From Planctomycetaceae bacterium (GTDB lineage: Bacteria; Planctomycetota; Phycisphaerae; Phycisphaerales; SM1A02), in NCBI GenBank assembly GCA_947474205.1, contig CANJIC010000025.1, positions 1 to 14,377 on the forward strand: DNA of 14,377 nucleotides, read 5' to 3'. This document shows, piece by piece, positions 1 through 7,459 of this stretch. Positions within the stretch are counted from its first letter, which is position 1, and every line of letters begins with the position of its first letter. A program made the translations under genes and the position numbers. Under the pieces are notes generated by a model, which did not search any database, was not told the origin of the DNA, and worked only from the letters and a program-made list of their open reading frames with translations.

Positions 1-558
1 CAATTCGCGCTCGAGTCAATCATCACCTACCTCAACGCGCGTCGGGGCGCGAATCCAGGAGCCAGCCGTTGGTTCACCATCACAGGTTGGGCCGACAAGG
101 TGTTCGCAACCGGCCGCATGCTTTCCCACGGAACTCTTTGGAGAATTTCTTTCACCGATGACGTCAACTCCATCGCGCTTCCTTTAAGGGACGGAACAAT
201 CCAAATCGTCACGCGCCAAGAAGGCACCGCTGGCGCTTGGTTCTTTGAGACATCAACCAACCCAATCACGGTTCGCCAAGACAATAGTGAAGTGGCTTTC
301 GTAGTGGTTGATGATTCCGTTCTTCAAGCCGACATCAATCAGGATTCCAAGATTGATTCCGCGGATATGAAGCAACTTGTAGCTTCGGTGGGTATGAAGC
401 GCGTGCTTGAGGCCGACCTTAATCATGATGGTCGCGTTGATCAAGCTGATCAAAGTCAGTTGACATTGATTCAAACAAACTTGACTTCAATTGCAAAGAT
501 CGCAAAGAAGGGCACGACGCCAGCATTACAAATGAATAATCAGCTGGCCTTGAAATAA
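1..558 (+). CDS. Dockerin type I-like domain protein, 3' end only
   Basis: The reading frame is open from base 1 and ends at TAA 556-558, giving the last 185 residues of a larger protein whose start lies outside the window. Residues 111-122 (DINQDSKIDSAD) and 139-150 (DLNHDGRVDQAD) are two 12-residue EF-hand-like calcium loops with Asp/Asn at positions 1, 3, 5, 9 and 12, spaced 28 residues apart. This is the layout of a type I dockerin. The preceding ~100 residues look beta-rich and are not recognised. In cellulosome producers dockerins bind cohesins; in many other bacteria, including Planctomycetota, they sit on exported proteins with unknown partners. About 35 residues follow the second loop, a basic tail with no sorting motif that I recognise. 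The enzymatic or structural role of the missing N-terminal part cannot be judged. The gene ends one base before the stop codon of the convergent gene. Confidence 0.8.
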   Translation, partial: QFALESIITYLNARRGANPGASRWFTITGWADKVFATGRMLSHGTLWRISFTDDVNSIALPLRDGTIQIVTRQEGTAGAWFFETSTNPITVRQDNSEVAFVVVDDSVLQADINQDSKIDSADMKQLVASVGMKRVLEADLNHDGRVDQADQSQLTLIQTNLTSIAKIAKKGTTPALQMNNQLALK

Positions 559-559
559 T

Positions 560-2371
560 TCAGGCACCTGCAAGCGGCGCCGATTGCGCGGTCAATGATG
601 GGTGATATTGAGCCCGACCGCGCAACGCCTCGAATATGGAGGAAAGCTCGCGAGCGGGAATGATTCCCTCAAGGGAGCTTGGCGTTGATAATTGACAACC
701 ATATTCGGCCGCCTTGGTAAACGCATTCGCCGCGTTGCGCCGATCGGAGCGAAGAGAAAATGCCAGACCCAGCGCCCACCATCCGTCGCCGAATTGAGGC
801 AGCATTTGCGTAACAGTTCGGAAGGCGCGGCCCGCCTCGATTGGATTTCGCTCGCTGGTTAAATACGAAATTCCCATGTTGAAATACGCATATGCATTCT
901 TTGAGTCATCTCGAATTAATGCGCGACACAAACCCAAAGCGTCTTGATGGCCGGGCAATCCCATGGACAAGCATGCGACGGCTTCATTCATTAAGCAAAA
1001 ATTCATATTGGCCGTCGCCGCGCCAGCTTCTTGAAAAGCTTGTCTCGCACCAGCCCACGCCCTTGCCACGAGAAGTCGAACGCCATTTTCAAAGTGAGCT
1101 TGATCCACATGCATATCGACCTCACGCGCGGAATTTTTTGTGAACGGCTTCGGCGTTTTTATCGAATCCATTCGCAACGACGACATCTCATATAAATCTG
1201 TCTCAGACTCTGAAAGCGGCGCGTTTATTTCTATTGGTGGCGTCGTAATGTTGCGTGGAAAAATTTGCTCAGCGGTGATTACAAGTTCTTCTGGAATTGC
1301 AAATCGGACCATGCGCATTCGTCCCAACTTCAAACGTGCGACACATGGCTTTCTTCGACCACCACCAAACTCCTTCGGCAGTAAATCACACATGGTGGCG
1401 AGCGTGAATAGCACGCCCTCGCCATAATTTTGAAACCAGCGATTTCCGTCAGCTATTTCCTTGTGGCCAATCACCATTCGCTCAATCGGCATTCCCACGA
1501 TTCGAGAGAGATCGCGTATTGAATTTGAAAAATCTTCTATATCACTCGGCGCTCCCGCGCTATTTGAAATAGGCGCTTTTTGGCTATCACGCACATCAAG
1601 GTTGTTCAACGCAAATGCGCGCAGTACATCGGGCAAAGATTCCAACGCATCCGCACTTTCTATTGTCGATAAAGCGGAGGGGTGAGGCGGACCGCCGTGC
1701 GCCAACAAAATGCCGCCAGGACAAACAGCAGCCAGCGGAAGATTTGCGACAAGTTGCGAAAATGAGCGGATGAGAAGATTCAGCGCGTCCTGTTGCGATG
1801 TATCAACAGGCATGTCGGCGAGACAGCGTGGATTGGCATCTTCTCCCGCGCGACTTATTGACGAACGTAACGCAAGTTCACGATCGCCCGCGATTAAAAT
1901 AGTTTTGGTTGGCGCGGCGGCGAATCGTTCAAGCGCTATTGCTAAGCATGCGGCATCGCCCAAGGTTCCCGCAGTGAGGTCGCCAAGAAAAACAATCTGT
2001 GGCGACTGACCCTTTCGGGTTGCTTCGTCGATGAACCCCAAGATTATTTCAAGCGCTAGGACATCGCCGCACACATCGCCAATAATCCACAGCGGTTCTT
2101 CCGTCGCGATTTCATTTAAGCGAAGCACGCGACGTCCATTGGGCCGAAATTCCGCGCCCATGGCGCCCGGACCAGAACCGATCAGTCGACTCGCAGTTTG
2201 AACCGCCTCGGTGGCGCGAGTGATGGCGCGTCCGATGTTGCCCCACATGGCCACGCGTTGACGAACGCCCACCAAAATGTTCTTGGATTTGGGATCAAGA
2301 AAATCCACCGTCACCATTGGCCCCGGTGGAGGCACGGTTGATTTCGATTTATTTTCTTGGGATAGGCTCAC
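560..2371 (-). CDS. PPP-like phosphoesterase-fold protein with degenerate active site and C-terminal TPR-like region
   Basis: The protein has 603 residues from a GTG start. Residues ~95-330 follow the order of calcineurin-like PPP phosphatases: GDVCGD (98-103), LGD (129-131), AGDRELA (161-167), AHGG (224-227) and IGHKE (301-305). Compared with PPP enzymes, the first motif has Cys101 for His, the GNHE motif has become GDRE (Asn to Asp163, catalytic His to Arg164), and the DRG arginine of motif II is absent. Asp99, Asp131, His225 and His303 remain, so metal binding is possible, but normal phosphatase chemistry is doubtful. Residues ~425-560 are Ala-rich paired helices resembling TPR units (for example AYFNMGISYL, WWALGLAFSL), usually protein-binding. 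No signal peptide or membrane segment is seen, so it is probably cytoplasmic. GTG is the first possible start after an in-frame TAG. A TAGAAT hexamer ends 6 bases before it, fitting a leaderless transcript. Its partner is unknown; a scaffold or regulatory pseudo-phosphatase is an inference. Confidence 0.8.
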   Translation of the reverse strand: MSLSQENKSKSTVPPPGPMVTVDFLDPKSKNILVGVRQRVAMWGNIGRAITRATEAVQTASRLIGSGPGAMGAEFRPNGRRVLRLNEIATEEPLWIIGDVCGDVLALEIILGFIDEATRKGQSPQIVFLGDLTAGTLGDAACLAIALERFAAAPTKTILIAGDRELALRSSISRAGEDANPRCLADMPVDTSQQDALNLLIRSFSQLVANLPLAAVCPGGILLAHGGPPHPSALSTIESADALESLPDVLRAFALNNLDVRDSQKAPISNSAGAPSDIEDFSNSIRDLSRIVGMPIERMVIGHKEIADGNRWFQNYGEGVLFTLATMCDLLPKEFGGGRRKPCVARLKLGRMRMVRFAIPEELVITAEQIFPRNITTPPIEINAPLSESETDLYEMSSLRMDSIKTPKPFTKNSAREVDMHVDQAHFENGVRLLVARAWAGARQAFQEAGAATANMNFCLMNEAVACLSMGLPGHQDALGLCRALIRDDSKNAYAYFNMGISYLTSERNPIEAGRAFRTVTQMLPQFGDGWWALGLAFSLRSDRRNAANAFTKAAEYGCQLSTPSSLEGIIPARELSSIFEALRGRAQYHPSLTAQSAPLAGA

Positions 2372-2377
2372 AATGTA

Positions 2378-2383
2378 ATTCTA
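2378..2383 (-). promoter_or_regulatory. -10-like hexamer TAGAAT for the PPP-TPR gene
   Basis: On the minus strand TAGAAT is followed by six bases (TACATT) and then the GTG start. It matches TATAAT at 5 of 6 positions, and the distance would place the transcription start on or next to the GTG. No Shine-Dalgarno sequence is present. No convincing -35 box is visible. Confidence 0.45.
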
Positions 2384-2413
2384 ACCAACAGATTTGATTC
2401 GTTGAATCCACGC

Positions 2414-2419
2414 TACGAT
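2414..2419 (+). promoter_or_regulatory. -10-like hexamer TACGAT upstream of the glutathione peroxidase
   Basis: GCTACGAT lies 19 bases before the ATG at 2439 in the 67-base divergent gap. It would give a leader of roughly 12-13 bases. No purine-rich ribosome binding site lies between it and the ATG. The same GCTAnnnT form precedes other genes in this window. No clear -35 box is seen. Confidence 0.35.
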
Positions 2420-2438
2420 TCAATGCGAAAGCCATTCT

Positions 2439-3107
2439 ATGAAATCCAAACTTGCAACCACAATTCTGGGTGCCATCGCGGCAGCGACTGGTTTTGCTTG
2501 CGCCCAAAATGCCCCGCAAAATTCCGAACTCATCAACAAGTGGAAGGACCGCAACATGTATTCAATTCAAGCCACAACCCTAGATGGCGCGCCCGCCGAT
2601 CTTTCACAATATCAAGGCAAGGTTGTGCTGATTGTCAATGTCGCTAGTCGATGTGGATTTACCGGGCAATATGCCGGCTTGCAAAAGTTGTACGACACCT
2701 ACAAGGACAAGGGATTTGTTGTGCTTGGAATTCCCAGCAATGATTTTGGCGGGCAAGAACCAGGCAGCGAAAAAGAGATCAAGCAATTCTGTTCGACCAA
2801 GTTCTCCGTGACATTTCCAATGTTGTCCAAGGAACAAACCAAGGCGGGTCCTGGACAAAGCAATATGTATGAATTTCTTGGAACGCGAACTGGAAAATTA
2901 CCCGGCTGGAATTTCAGCAAATATCTTGTGAATAAAGAGGGACAGCCAGTCGCGTTTTATGCCAGCAATGTTTCTCCCGAGGACGCAGTTTTGGTGAAGG
3001 CCATTGAGCAATCTTTGGGATTGTCGCCAGTTGTTCCAACTGAGAAAAAGCCAACAGAAGCGCCAGCGGTGAAATCCACGGATACGTCAAGCAAGTCGCC
3101 CGCTTGA
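2439..3107 (+). CDS. Exported glutathione peroxidase-family (thiol) peroxidase
   Basis: The 222-residue protein has an N-terminal signal sequence (Lys2-Lys4 followed by an Ala/Gly-rich core, likely cut after ACA near residue 23), so it is probably periplasmic. The mature part is a glutathione peroxidase fold: NVASRCGFT with peroxidatic Cys72, SNDFGGQEPG with Gln106, and WNF with Trp157 and Asn158, which together make up the Cys-Gln-Trp-Asn catalytic tetrad. Cys118 (QFCSTKF) sits where thioredoxin-dependent members of the family have their resolving cysteine, which points to reduction by a thioredoxin-like protein rather than glutathione. The family reduces hydrogen peroxide and lipid hydroperoxides. 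After residue ~195 there is a Pro/Lys/Ser-rich tail of about 27 residues that is not part of the fold. The cytoplasmic thioredoxin gene at 7460 is unlikely to meet an exported enzyme directly. ATG 2439 is chosen because it begins the signal peptide. The family call is firm; the export call is likely. Confidence 0.93.
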   Translation: MKSKLATTILGAIAAATGFACAQNAPQNSELINKWKDRNMYSIQATTLDGAPADLSQYQGKVVLIVNVASRCGFTGQYAGLQKLYDTYKDKGFVVLGIPSNDFGGQEPGSEKEIKQFCSTKFSVTFPMLSKEQTKAGPGQSNMYEFLGTRTGKLPGWNFSKYLVNKEGQPVAFYASNVSPEDAVLVKAIEQSLGLSPVVPTEKKPTEAPAVKSTDTSSKSPA

Positions 3108-3157
3108 ATTGACAGCGCAGACGCGAACCGCTTGTATAAAACTTTTTTGCACATGCA

Positions 3158-3178
3158 TGCGTGAGATTTTTTCACGCA
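3158..3178. repeat. Inverted repeat, 7-bp stem with T-rich loop
   Basis: TGCGTGA (3158-3164) and TCACGCA (3172-3178) form a perfect 7-bp stem around a 7-base loop, GATTTTT. It lies in the 94-base gap between the convergent ends of the peroxidase and the membrane-protein gene, so a terminator role is likely by position. Neither strand has a proper U-tract directly after the stem. A shorter palindrome, CTTTTCAAAAG, follows at 3188-3198. Confidence 0.4.
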
Positions 3179-3201
3179 CCCCGCGCTCTTTTCAAAAGAC
3201 A

Positions 3202-4389
3202 TCACTCCGCTTTGGCGTGAATGATTTGATCAAGATGTTTCGCCGTAATTTTTCGCAGCGGTGAAAGAACTTCAGTGGCTCCCGCGCAAACAAGCAATGA
3301 AACTCCCATCCAGATTGGGAGCGCGCCAATCATAAGAGCAGTGCTTGCAAGAGCTGCCAAGGGCAGCGGGGCGCTTGAAATTGCCAGTGAAACGCGTAGG
3401 GATCGCATCCACGGAACTGCCAGTGTTAAAGCAAATCCAATCGCTGTCGCGATCCAGCGCAGGTCTTCAGTTGCAAAATACAGTCCCAAGGTGGGCATGA
3501 ATTGAAATTCCGTTGTTATGTCCAAGCGCGATACAGCGATCGCAACACAGGCCGCCGTTGCAGGTCCGGCACAAGTGGCGAGAAATGTATTTGGATGATC
3601 GCGCAATCCCCACGCCGCCAACATGGTGCCCCATGGCAACAACCAAGCCGCCGCGGAATCGAAATTCATTCCCCAAGCAGCAACGACGGCCAGGGCCAGG
3701 GAAATAAATCCAGCCGTTCCTCTTGCCGCATCAATTGATGGCGAGTTTGCTTCAAGCAAACCCATGCTCATCCAGCGCTCAGTGCCGCGTGGAAGCGCCG
3801 CGCCAAACGCGACCGAAGCCGCCGCGACAAGGCTCCAGGTTGCCAGAACATCTTGCGTTTGAATTTTCGCGATCAGCAAGACTGTGGCAATCGGAATTAA
3901 AACCGTCCACACTCCAATTGCCAATCCGCCGCCGCGCCACCAACGAGTTCGACCCGCCATGGGTGATCGCGCCAACGTAACTGACGCCGCCAACATGGTC
4001 GTTATCCACAGAGCGCCATAATTAAATTCATTTCTATTTTCTTGCAGTCGAATTTCAGCGGATCTTTCCCAAGCATCAAGTTCAACCACAACTGAGTCGG
4101 CAGGAGTGGTTTGCGTGGTTGCGGAGGCAACATCAAGTGCGACCCTGGCGCGCTGTGAGCGAAACAATTCTTTGCGCGCCTCGACACATCCATCCACAAA
4201 TGTGTTGTAGATATCGGGAAAAACTTTGGCGCAACACAACGGCCCAAAGAACACACCGACGCATATTCCCGCGGCAATCCAAGAATTTTTCCATCCCGCC
4301 GCGCGCAGTAGCCACGCCAAAGCCGCCGCAACCGTGCTTATGAGCGCGGCGCCCAAAATAGACCAAGTGATTGTTTCTGGGGTCAACAC
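3202..4389 (-). CDS. Polytopic membrane protein of unknown function
   Basis: I do not recognise a family for this 395-residue protein. Two N-terminal hydrophobic segments (about residues 9-30 and 36-53) are followed by a polar region of ~70 residues (55-123) with several Arg/Glu-rich stretches. About eight more hydrophobic segments follow: roughly 125-141, 153-175, 182-200, 225-243, 245-262, 268-286, 310-327 and 333-371 (the last probably two passes). Segments are rich in Ala and Trp with few charges, and no transporter signature, ATP-binding motif or conserved acidic pair is visible, so no substrate can be proposed. The C-terminus is short and basic (KITAKHLDQ). The start is GTG 4387-4389. 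No ribosome binding site fits, but a TACTGT hexamer ends 6 bases upstream, as for other genes here. It is divergent from the exported protein at 4521 and convergent with the peroxidase gene. Confidence 0.75.
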   Translation of the reverse strand: MLTPETITWSILGAALISTVAAALAWLLRAAGWKNSWIAAGICVGVFFGPLCCAKVFPDIYNTFVDGCVEARKELFRSQRARVALDVASATTQTTPADSVVVELDAWERSAEIRLQENRNEFNYGALWITTMLAASVTLARSPMAGRTRWWRGGGLAIGVWTVLIPIATVLLIAKIQTQDVLATWSLVAAASVAFGAALPRGTERWMSMGLLEANSPSIDAARGTAGFISLALAVVAAWGMNFDSAAAWLLPWGTMLAAWGLRDHPNTFLATCAGPATAACVAIAVSRLDITTEFQFMPTLGLYFATEDLRWIATAIGFALTLAVPWMRSLRVSLAISSAPLPLAALASTALMIGALPIWMGVSLLVCAGATEVLSPLRKITAKHLDQIIHAKAE

Positions 4390-4395
4390 TCCCGT

Positions 4396-4401
4396 ACAGT
4401 A
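4396..4401 (-). promoter_or_regulatory. -10-like hexamer TACTGT for the membrane-protein gene
   Basis: On the minus strand TACTGT is followed by ACGGGA and then the GTG start at 4389. The 6-base spacing equals that at three other genes in the window and suggests transcription starting at the start codon. The GGGA touching the GTG is too close to act as a normal ribosome binding site. Confidence 0.4.
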
Positions 4402-4461
4402 GTTGTTTCACAAGGTTTCATAAAGGGTCGCGGCAATTTTTTTACGCGGTCCTGGTCATGT

Positions 4462-4489
4462 TTGCAAAGCGTTCCGTACTTGTTTTAAT
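4462..4489 (+). promoter_or_regulatory. Candidate sigma70-type promoter for the 4521 gene
   Basis: TTGCAA (4462-4467) and TTTAAT (4484-4489) are separated by 16 bases and match the consensus boxes at 4 of 6 and 5 of 6 positions. The predicted start near 4496 leaves a leader of about 25 bases before ATG 4521, with only a weak purine stretch (GAAAGA, 4508-4513). This also argues against the longer upstream reading of the frame from 4371, which would overlap the divergent gene. Confidence 0.35.
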
Positions 4490-4520
4490 TCCGCACACAA
4501 CCTGCTTGAAAGATTTCTAC

Positions 4521-6494
4521 ATGCATCGCACTTCGCACATTCAAATTCAATTTACGCGTGTTGTAACCGCCGCCGTGTGTATTGCTTGCGGCTTCACGCG
4601 CGCGTCTGCGCAAGATCAAGCGCCTGTTCGGCGAACTCCTGGCGAGGCGGCGTTCATGAAAGCCATTGACATGGCGCCAGTGGACGCGATCAGTGTGGCC
4701 GTTGTTCCAAGCGCGCAATCTTTGGGCGAGGACATGGGTGAGCTTGCCGCAAAGCTTCAACGCATGCAAGCACTGACGGAAATGAAGCCACTTGATTTGA
4801 TTAAAAGTAAACTTGGTGTTGGTCCCGGCATGAATGATCGCGGCGCGTTTGTCGCGTGGTTTGTTGGCGCCGCGGATCAAACATCGCAGTGGTGTGCGCT
4901 GATTCCAACCACCGACGGCGCGCAATTTCTGCAGGCGAATTTTGAAGCCACTCCAACAGTTGCGCCTGACGCGTTTGTGTGGCGTGGAAAAACGGTACAC
5001 GCAAAAGTAATCGACGGCTGGGTTGTGGTCAGTCAAAGTCCAGAGCTTGCACGGAAGTATGTGGCCAAGCCCGGCTTGTCCGATCGCTTGAAAAAGCGGC
5101 TGGGAGAGCGTGGTTTCGCCGTGTTATGCGATGGCGAGATTGGTGTGTGGGCTGGTCCGCAAGCGTTGGCGGACATGCGCAACGCCGGTCAAATGGTGGC
5201 CGCGCAAATGCAGGACGCGGCGCCAATATTAAATGAAAAAGATAATTCCAAAAGTGATTCCACAACAAATGTAAATGCGCAGGCGCCAGCATTGGCGGCA
5301 AGTGATCGCGTATCAAAGCTCATGCAGGGCTTGACCGACGGAGTCTTCAGTGTTGATGTTGATCCGCTTGGCGTGTTGATTCGCAGTTACGCGGTGCTTG
5401 ATCCCGCAAGCGAGTTGGGAAAATCCGCGCGTGGTGGAGCGCAACTTGGCGCGGATCCCGCAAAAGATCCCGCAAAAAATATTGGCAACGAAATTGGCGG
5501 GGCCACCATGAATCGTTTACCCCGTGGCCGATTTGTGGTTGCCGTTGCCGCGGACATGCAGGGGCTTGGTGGAACGCAGGCGTTTATAGATCTTGCGGCG
5601 CAACTTCCTGGCGGCGAGCAGATTCCGGCGTGGATCGAGCAAAATAAAAACATTGCCAGCGCAATTCAATTTGCAATCTATCCAAGCAAGTTGGGTGTTG
5701 TTGGCGGCGGAATTTTAAACGACGCCGCCATGTGGATCGCCACCGCCGACAGCGCCAAAGCAAAATCGGTCATGGAGCAGTGGATACTTTCTCTGTCCGG
5801 CGAAATCGATGGACAGAAGCGCGAGGCCACTTGGGAAAAAGACCGCGTGTTGAAAAGTGGAATGACCACGGACGCGTACGCCATCAAGGACATTGCGCTT
5901 CCCAAGAACGCACAACCCGCCCGCAAAAGTAATCCCATGGAACGCATTGCCCGCTCATTAATTTACGGGCCAAAAGGTCCAAACGGATTTGTGAAAACAT
6001 TTCCTGATGGTCTGTATGTGACTTTCAGCCAGCGTCCAGATGTCATGGAAAAAGCGGCAAATTGCGCCACTGGTGCAAACGCGCTTGAAAGCGACGCGGT
6101 TCTTGGCGCGCTTCGCGGCTGGATGATGCCCAAGCCCGACGCGCTTGCATTTGTTGGCGTGGGCTCGCTGCTGAATGTTGTTCGACAAGCGGCCAACGCG
6201 TTTCCAATAGGCATTATGGAAATTCCAGACGCGCCGCCAGATTTGGAGCCAATCGCATTTGGTCTTTCAGTCAATGGCGGCCACATTGAAACTTCAACAA
6301 TGGTTCCAACCAATGTCATTGGCGTGGTGGTCACGGCGTACGCGGATCGCAAAGAAGCGGAGCAAGCCGAGCAAGAAGATGAAGCCGATGGCGCAGCAAC
6401 CAGCGATGCGGTTTCCAAATCTTCAAACAAGCCGACGCCCAACGGCGCGCGACAACAGGCCGATGAAAAAATGCCGGCCACAAAAAATCCGTGA
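4521..6494 (+). CDS. Secreted protein of unknown function
   Basis: The frame is open upstream, but ATG 4521 is chosen because it begins a signal peptide (basic start, hydrophobic core around residues 13-24, cleavage after RASA at 30), giving 657 residues. The mature protein alternates beta-type stretches with short helices and has no catalytic motif that I can recognise. Phrases such as VDAISVAVVPSAQSLGE (54-70) and IDGWVVVSQSPELA (164-177) suggest a domain repeated in looser form later, around 330-410 and 495-555. The layout recalls large exported proteins of unknown function common in Planctomycetota, and a DUF3352-like relation is possible but unproven. Residues 311-318 are a DPAK tandem pair encoded by two exact 12-bp copies (5454-5477). 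The last ~47 residues are Glu/Ala/Lys-rich and probably unstructured. Its stop codon overlaps the GTG of folP, so the two are probably co-transcribed although their jobs seem unrelated. Confidence 0.75.
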   Translation: MHRTSHIQIQFTRVVTAAVCIACGFTRASAQDQAPVRRTPGEAAFMKAIDMAPVDAISVAVVPSAQSLGEDMGELAAKLQRMQALTEMKPLDLIKSKLGVGPGMNDRGAFVAWFVGAADQTSQWCALIPTTDGAQFLQANFEATPTVAPDAFVWRGKTVHAKVIDGWVVVSQSPELARKYVAKPGLSDRLKKRLGERGFAVLCDGEIGVWAGPQALADMRNAGQMVAAQMQDAAPILNEKDNSKSDSTTNVNAQAPALAASDRVSKLMQGLTDGVFSVDVDPLGVLIRSYAVLDPASELGKSARGGAQLGADPAKDPAKNIGNEIGGATMNRLPRGRFVVAVAADMQGLGGTQAFIDLAAQLPGGEQIPAWIEQNKNIASAIQFAIYPSKLGVVGGGILNDAAMWIATADSAKAKSVMEQWILSLSGEIDGQKREATWEKDRVLKSGMTTDAYAIKDIALPKNAQPARKSNPMERIARSLIYGPKGPNGFVKTFPDGLYVTFSQRPDVMEKAANCATGANALESDAVLGALRGWMMPKPDALAFVGVGSLLNVVRQAANAFPIGIMEIPDAPPDLEPIAFGLSVNGGHIETSTMVPTNVIGVVVTAYADRKEAEQAEQEDEADGAATSDAVSKSSNKPTPNGARQQADEKMPATKNP

Positions 6495-7375
6495 CACACA
6501 TTCACCGAGCATCTTTGCCACATTGGAAAATAGCCAACCATGCGCCGTTGTCATTCGCGGCGCGGCCCTTGCTTGCGGGCATTCTCAATTGCACGCCGGA
6601 TTCTTTTTCTGATGGCGGTCAATTTGCAACAACCGATCAAGCCATTGCGCATGGCAAGCGCATGATCGAGCAAGGCGCCGACATGCTTGACATTGGCGGA
6701 GAAAGCACGCGCCCCGGCGCCGCGCGCGTTTTGGCCGCGGAGCAAATTCAACGAATTCAGCCTGTGATTCGCGCACTTCGTCAGCACAGCGCCATTCCAA
6801 TAAGCGTGGACACCACGTTGGGTCCAGTCGCCGCCGCCGCGCTGGAGGCTGGCGCCAACATTGTCAACGATGTCAGTGGCGGCGAAGAAGACCCTGGTCT
6901 TGCGCGACTGGTCGCCACGCACGGCGCGGGTTTCATTCTCATGCATCGCCTGCGCGCCCCCGATCAAGATCAATACAGCGATCAATATGTTTCCCCGCCG
7001 CAGTACAACAATGTCGCGCGCGATGTGCTTGAAAAACTTTTGCAGCTTGCCCAGCGCGCCCAGACATTGGGTGTGGCGCGTGAGCAAATCATGATTGATC
7101 CTGGATTCGGATTTGGAAAAACCGTCGCGCAGAATTTTGAATTGCTGCAACACCTCAACCAAATCACCGCCGCCGGATTTCCAGTCATGGTCAGCCTCAG
7201 TCGAAAAAGTTTTCTGGGCGCAGCCTGTGGTGGCAATCAACCCAGCGAACGATTGCCCGCCTCGTTGGCCGCCGCCGCCATCGCCACCAACAATGGCGCC
7301 GCCATTCTGCGCGTCCACGATGTAGCGGAACATCGACAATTGCTTTGTATTTCCTCGGCGTGTTGCGCTTGCTAG
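6491..7375 (+). CDS. folP: Dihydropteroate synthase
   Basis: This enzyme condenses p-aminobenzoate with 6-hydroxymethyl-7,8-dihydropterin pyrophosphate to give 7,8-dihydropteroate in cytoplasmic folate synthesis, and is the sulfonamide target. The 294 residues carry the family signatures in order: GILNCTPDSFSDGG (30-43), DIGGESTRPG (67-76), SVDT (105-108), NDVSGG (126-131), DPGFGFGKT (203-211), SLSRKSFLG (235-243) and RVHD (274-277). Length is normal for the family. The start is GTG 6491, overlapping the previous stop as GTGA, so translation is probably coupled; no ribosome binding site is evident. The first ~20 residues precede the TIM barrel and are not conserved in the family. The last nine residues contain four cysteines (ending SACCAC), an odd tail, but the position of the stop relative to RVHD is usual. 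Confidence 0.96.
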   Translation: MTHIHRASLPHWKIANHAPLSFAARPLLAGILNCTPDSFSDGGQFATTDQAIAHGKRMIEQGADMLDIGGESTRPGAARVLAAEQIQRIQPVIRALRQHSAIPISVDTTLGPVAAAALEAGANIVNDVSGGEEDPGLARLVATHGAGFILMHRLRAPDQDQYSDQYVSPPQYNNVARDVLEKLLQLAQRAQTLGVAREQIMIDPGFGFGKTVAQNFELLQHLNQITAAGFPVMVSLSRKSFLGAACGGNQPSERLPASLAAAAIATNNGAAILRVHDVAEHRQLLCISSACCAC

Positions 7376-7378
7376 TAT
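7373..7378 (+). promoter_or_regulatory. trxA: Possible -10 element TAGTAT for the thioredoxin gene
   Basis: GCTAGTAT overlaps the folP stop codon and has the GCTAnnnT form seen before other genes here. It would give a leader of about 75 bases before ATG 7460. No good -35 box is visible, and read-through from folP would serve equally well. Confidence 0.25.
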
Positions 7379-7447
7379 TTGCTCATCGTCAACGGAAGGT
7401 CCGCCGGCGTTTGAAGAAGTATTTTTTTGGACACATCGTCCACACTT

Positions 7448-7455
7448 GAGAAGGA
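7448..7455 (+). promoter_or_regulatory. trxA: Ribosome binding site GAGAAGGA of the thioredoxin gene
   Basis: GAGAAGGA ends 4 bases before ATG 7460. It fixes the start at 7460 rather than the TTG at 7427 in the same frame. It is one of only two clear Shine-Dalgarno sequences in the window. Confidence 0.75.
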
Positions 7456-7459
7456 ACAC

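Noticed and set aside
3109..3140. TTGACA and TATAAA after the peroxidase gene as a plus-strand promoter
   Set aside because: The spacing is 20 bases and nothing is encoded downstream on the plus strand until 4521.
4371..4520. 50-residue N-terminal extension of the secreted protein
   Set aside because: It would overlap the divergent gene and bury the signal peptide; a candidate promoter lies inside this stretch.
5963..6541. A 192-codon frame antisense to the secreted protein gene
   Set aside because: Ser/Ala/Pro-rich shadow of the opposite strand, with no start signal and no recognisable domain.
7321..7449. Frame-1 continuation past the folP stop, hydrophobic then basic, considered as a frameshifted folP end or small gene
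   Set aside because: It does not resemble a dihydropteroate synthase end, upstream codons in that frame are senseless, and no start signal is present.
6551..7459. A 302-codon frame antisense to folP
   Set aside because: It lies wholly opposite a firmly identified gene, matches no family that I know, and has a composition expected of a shadow frame.
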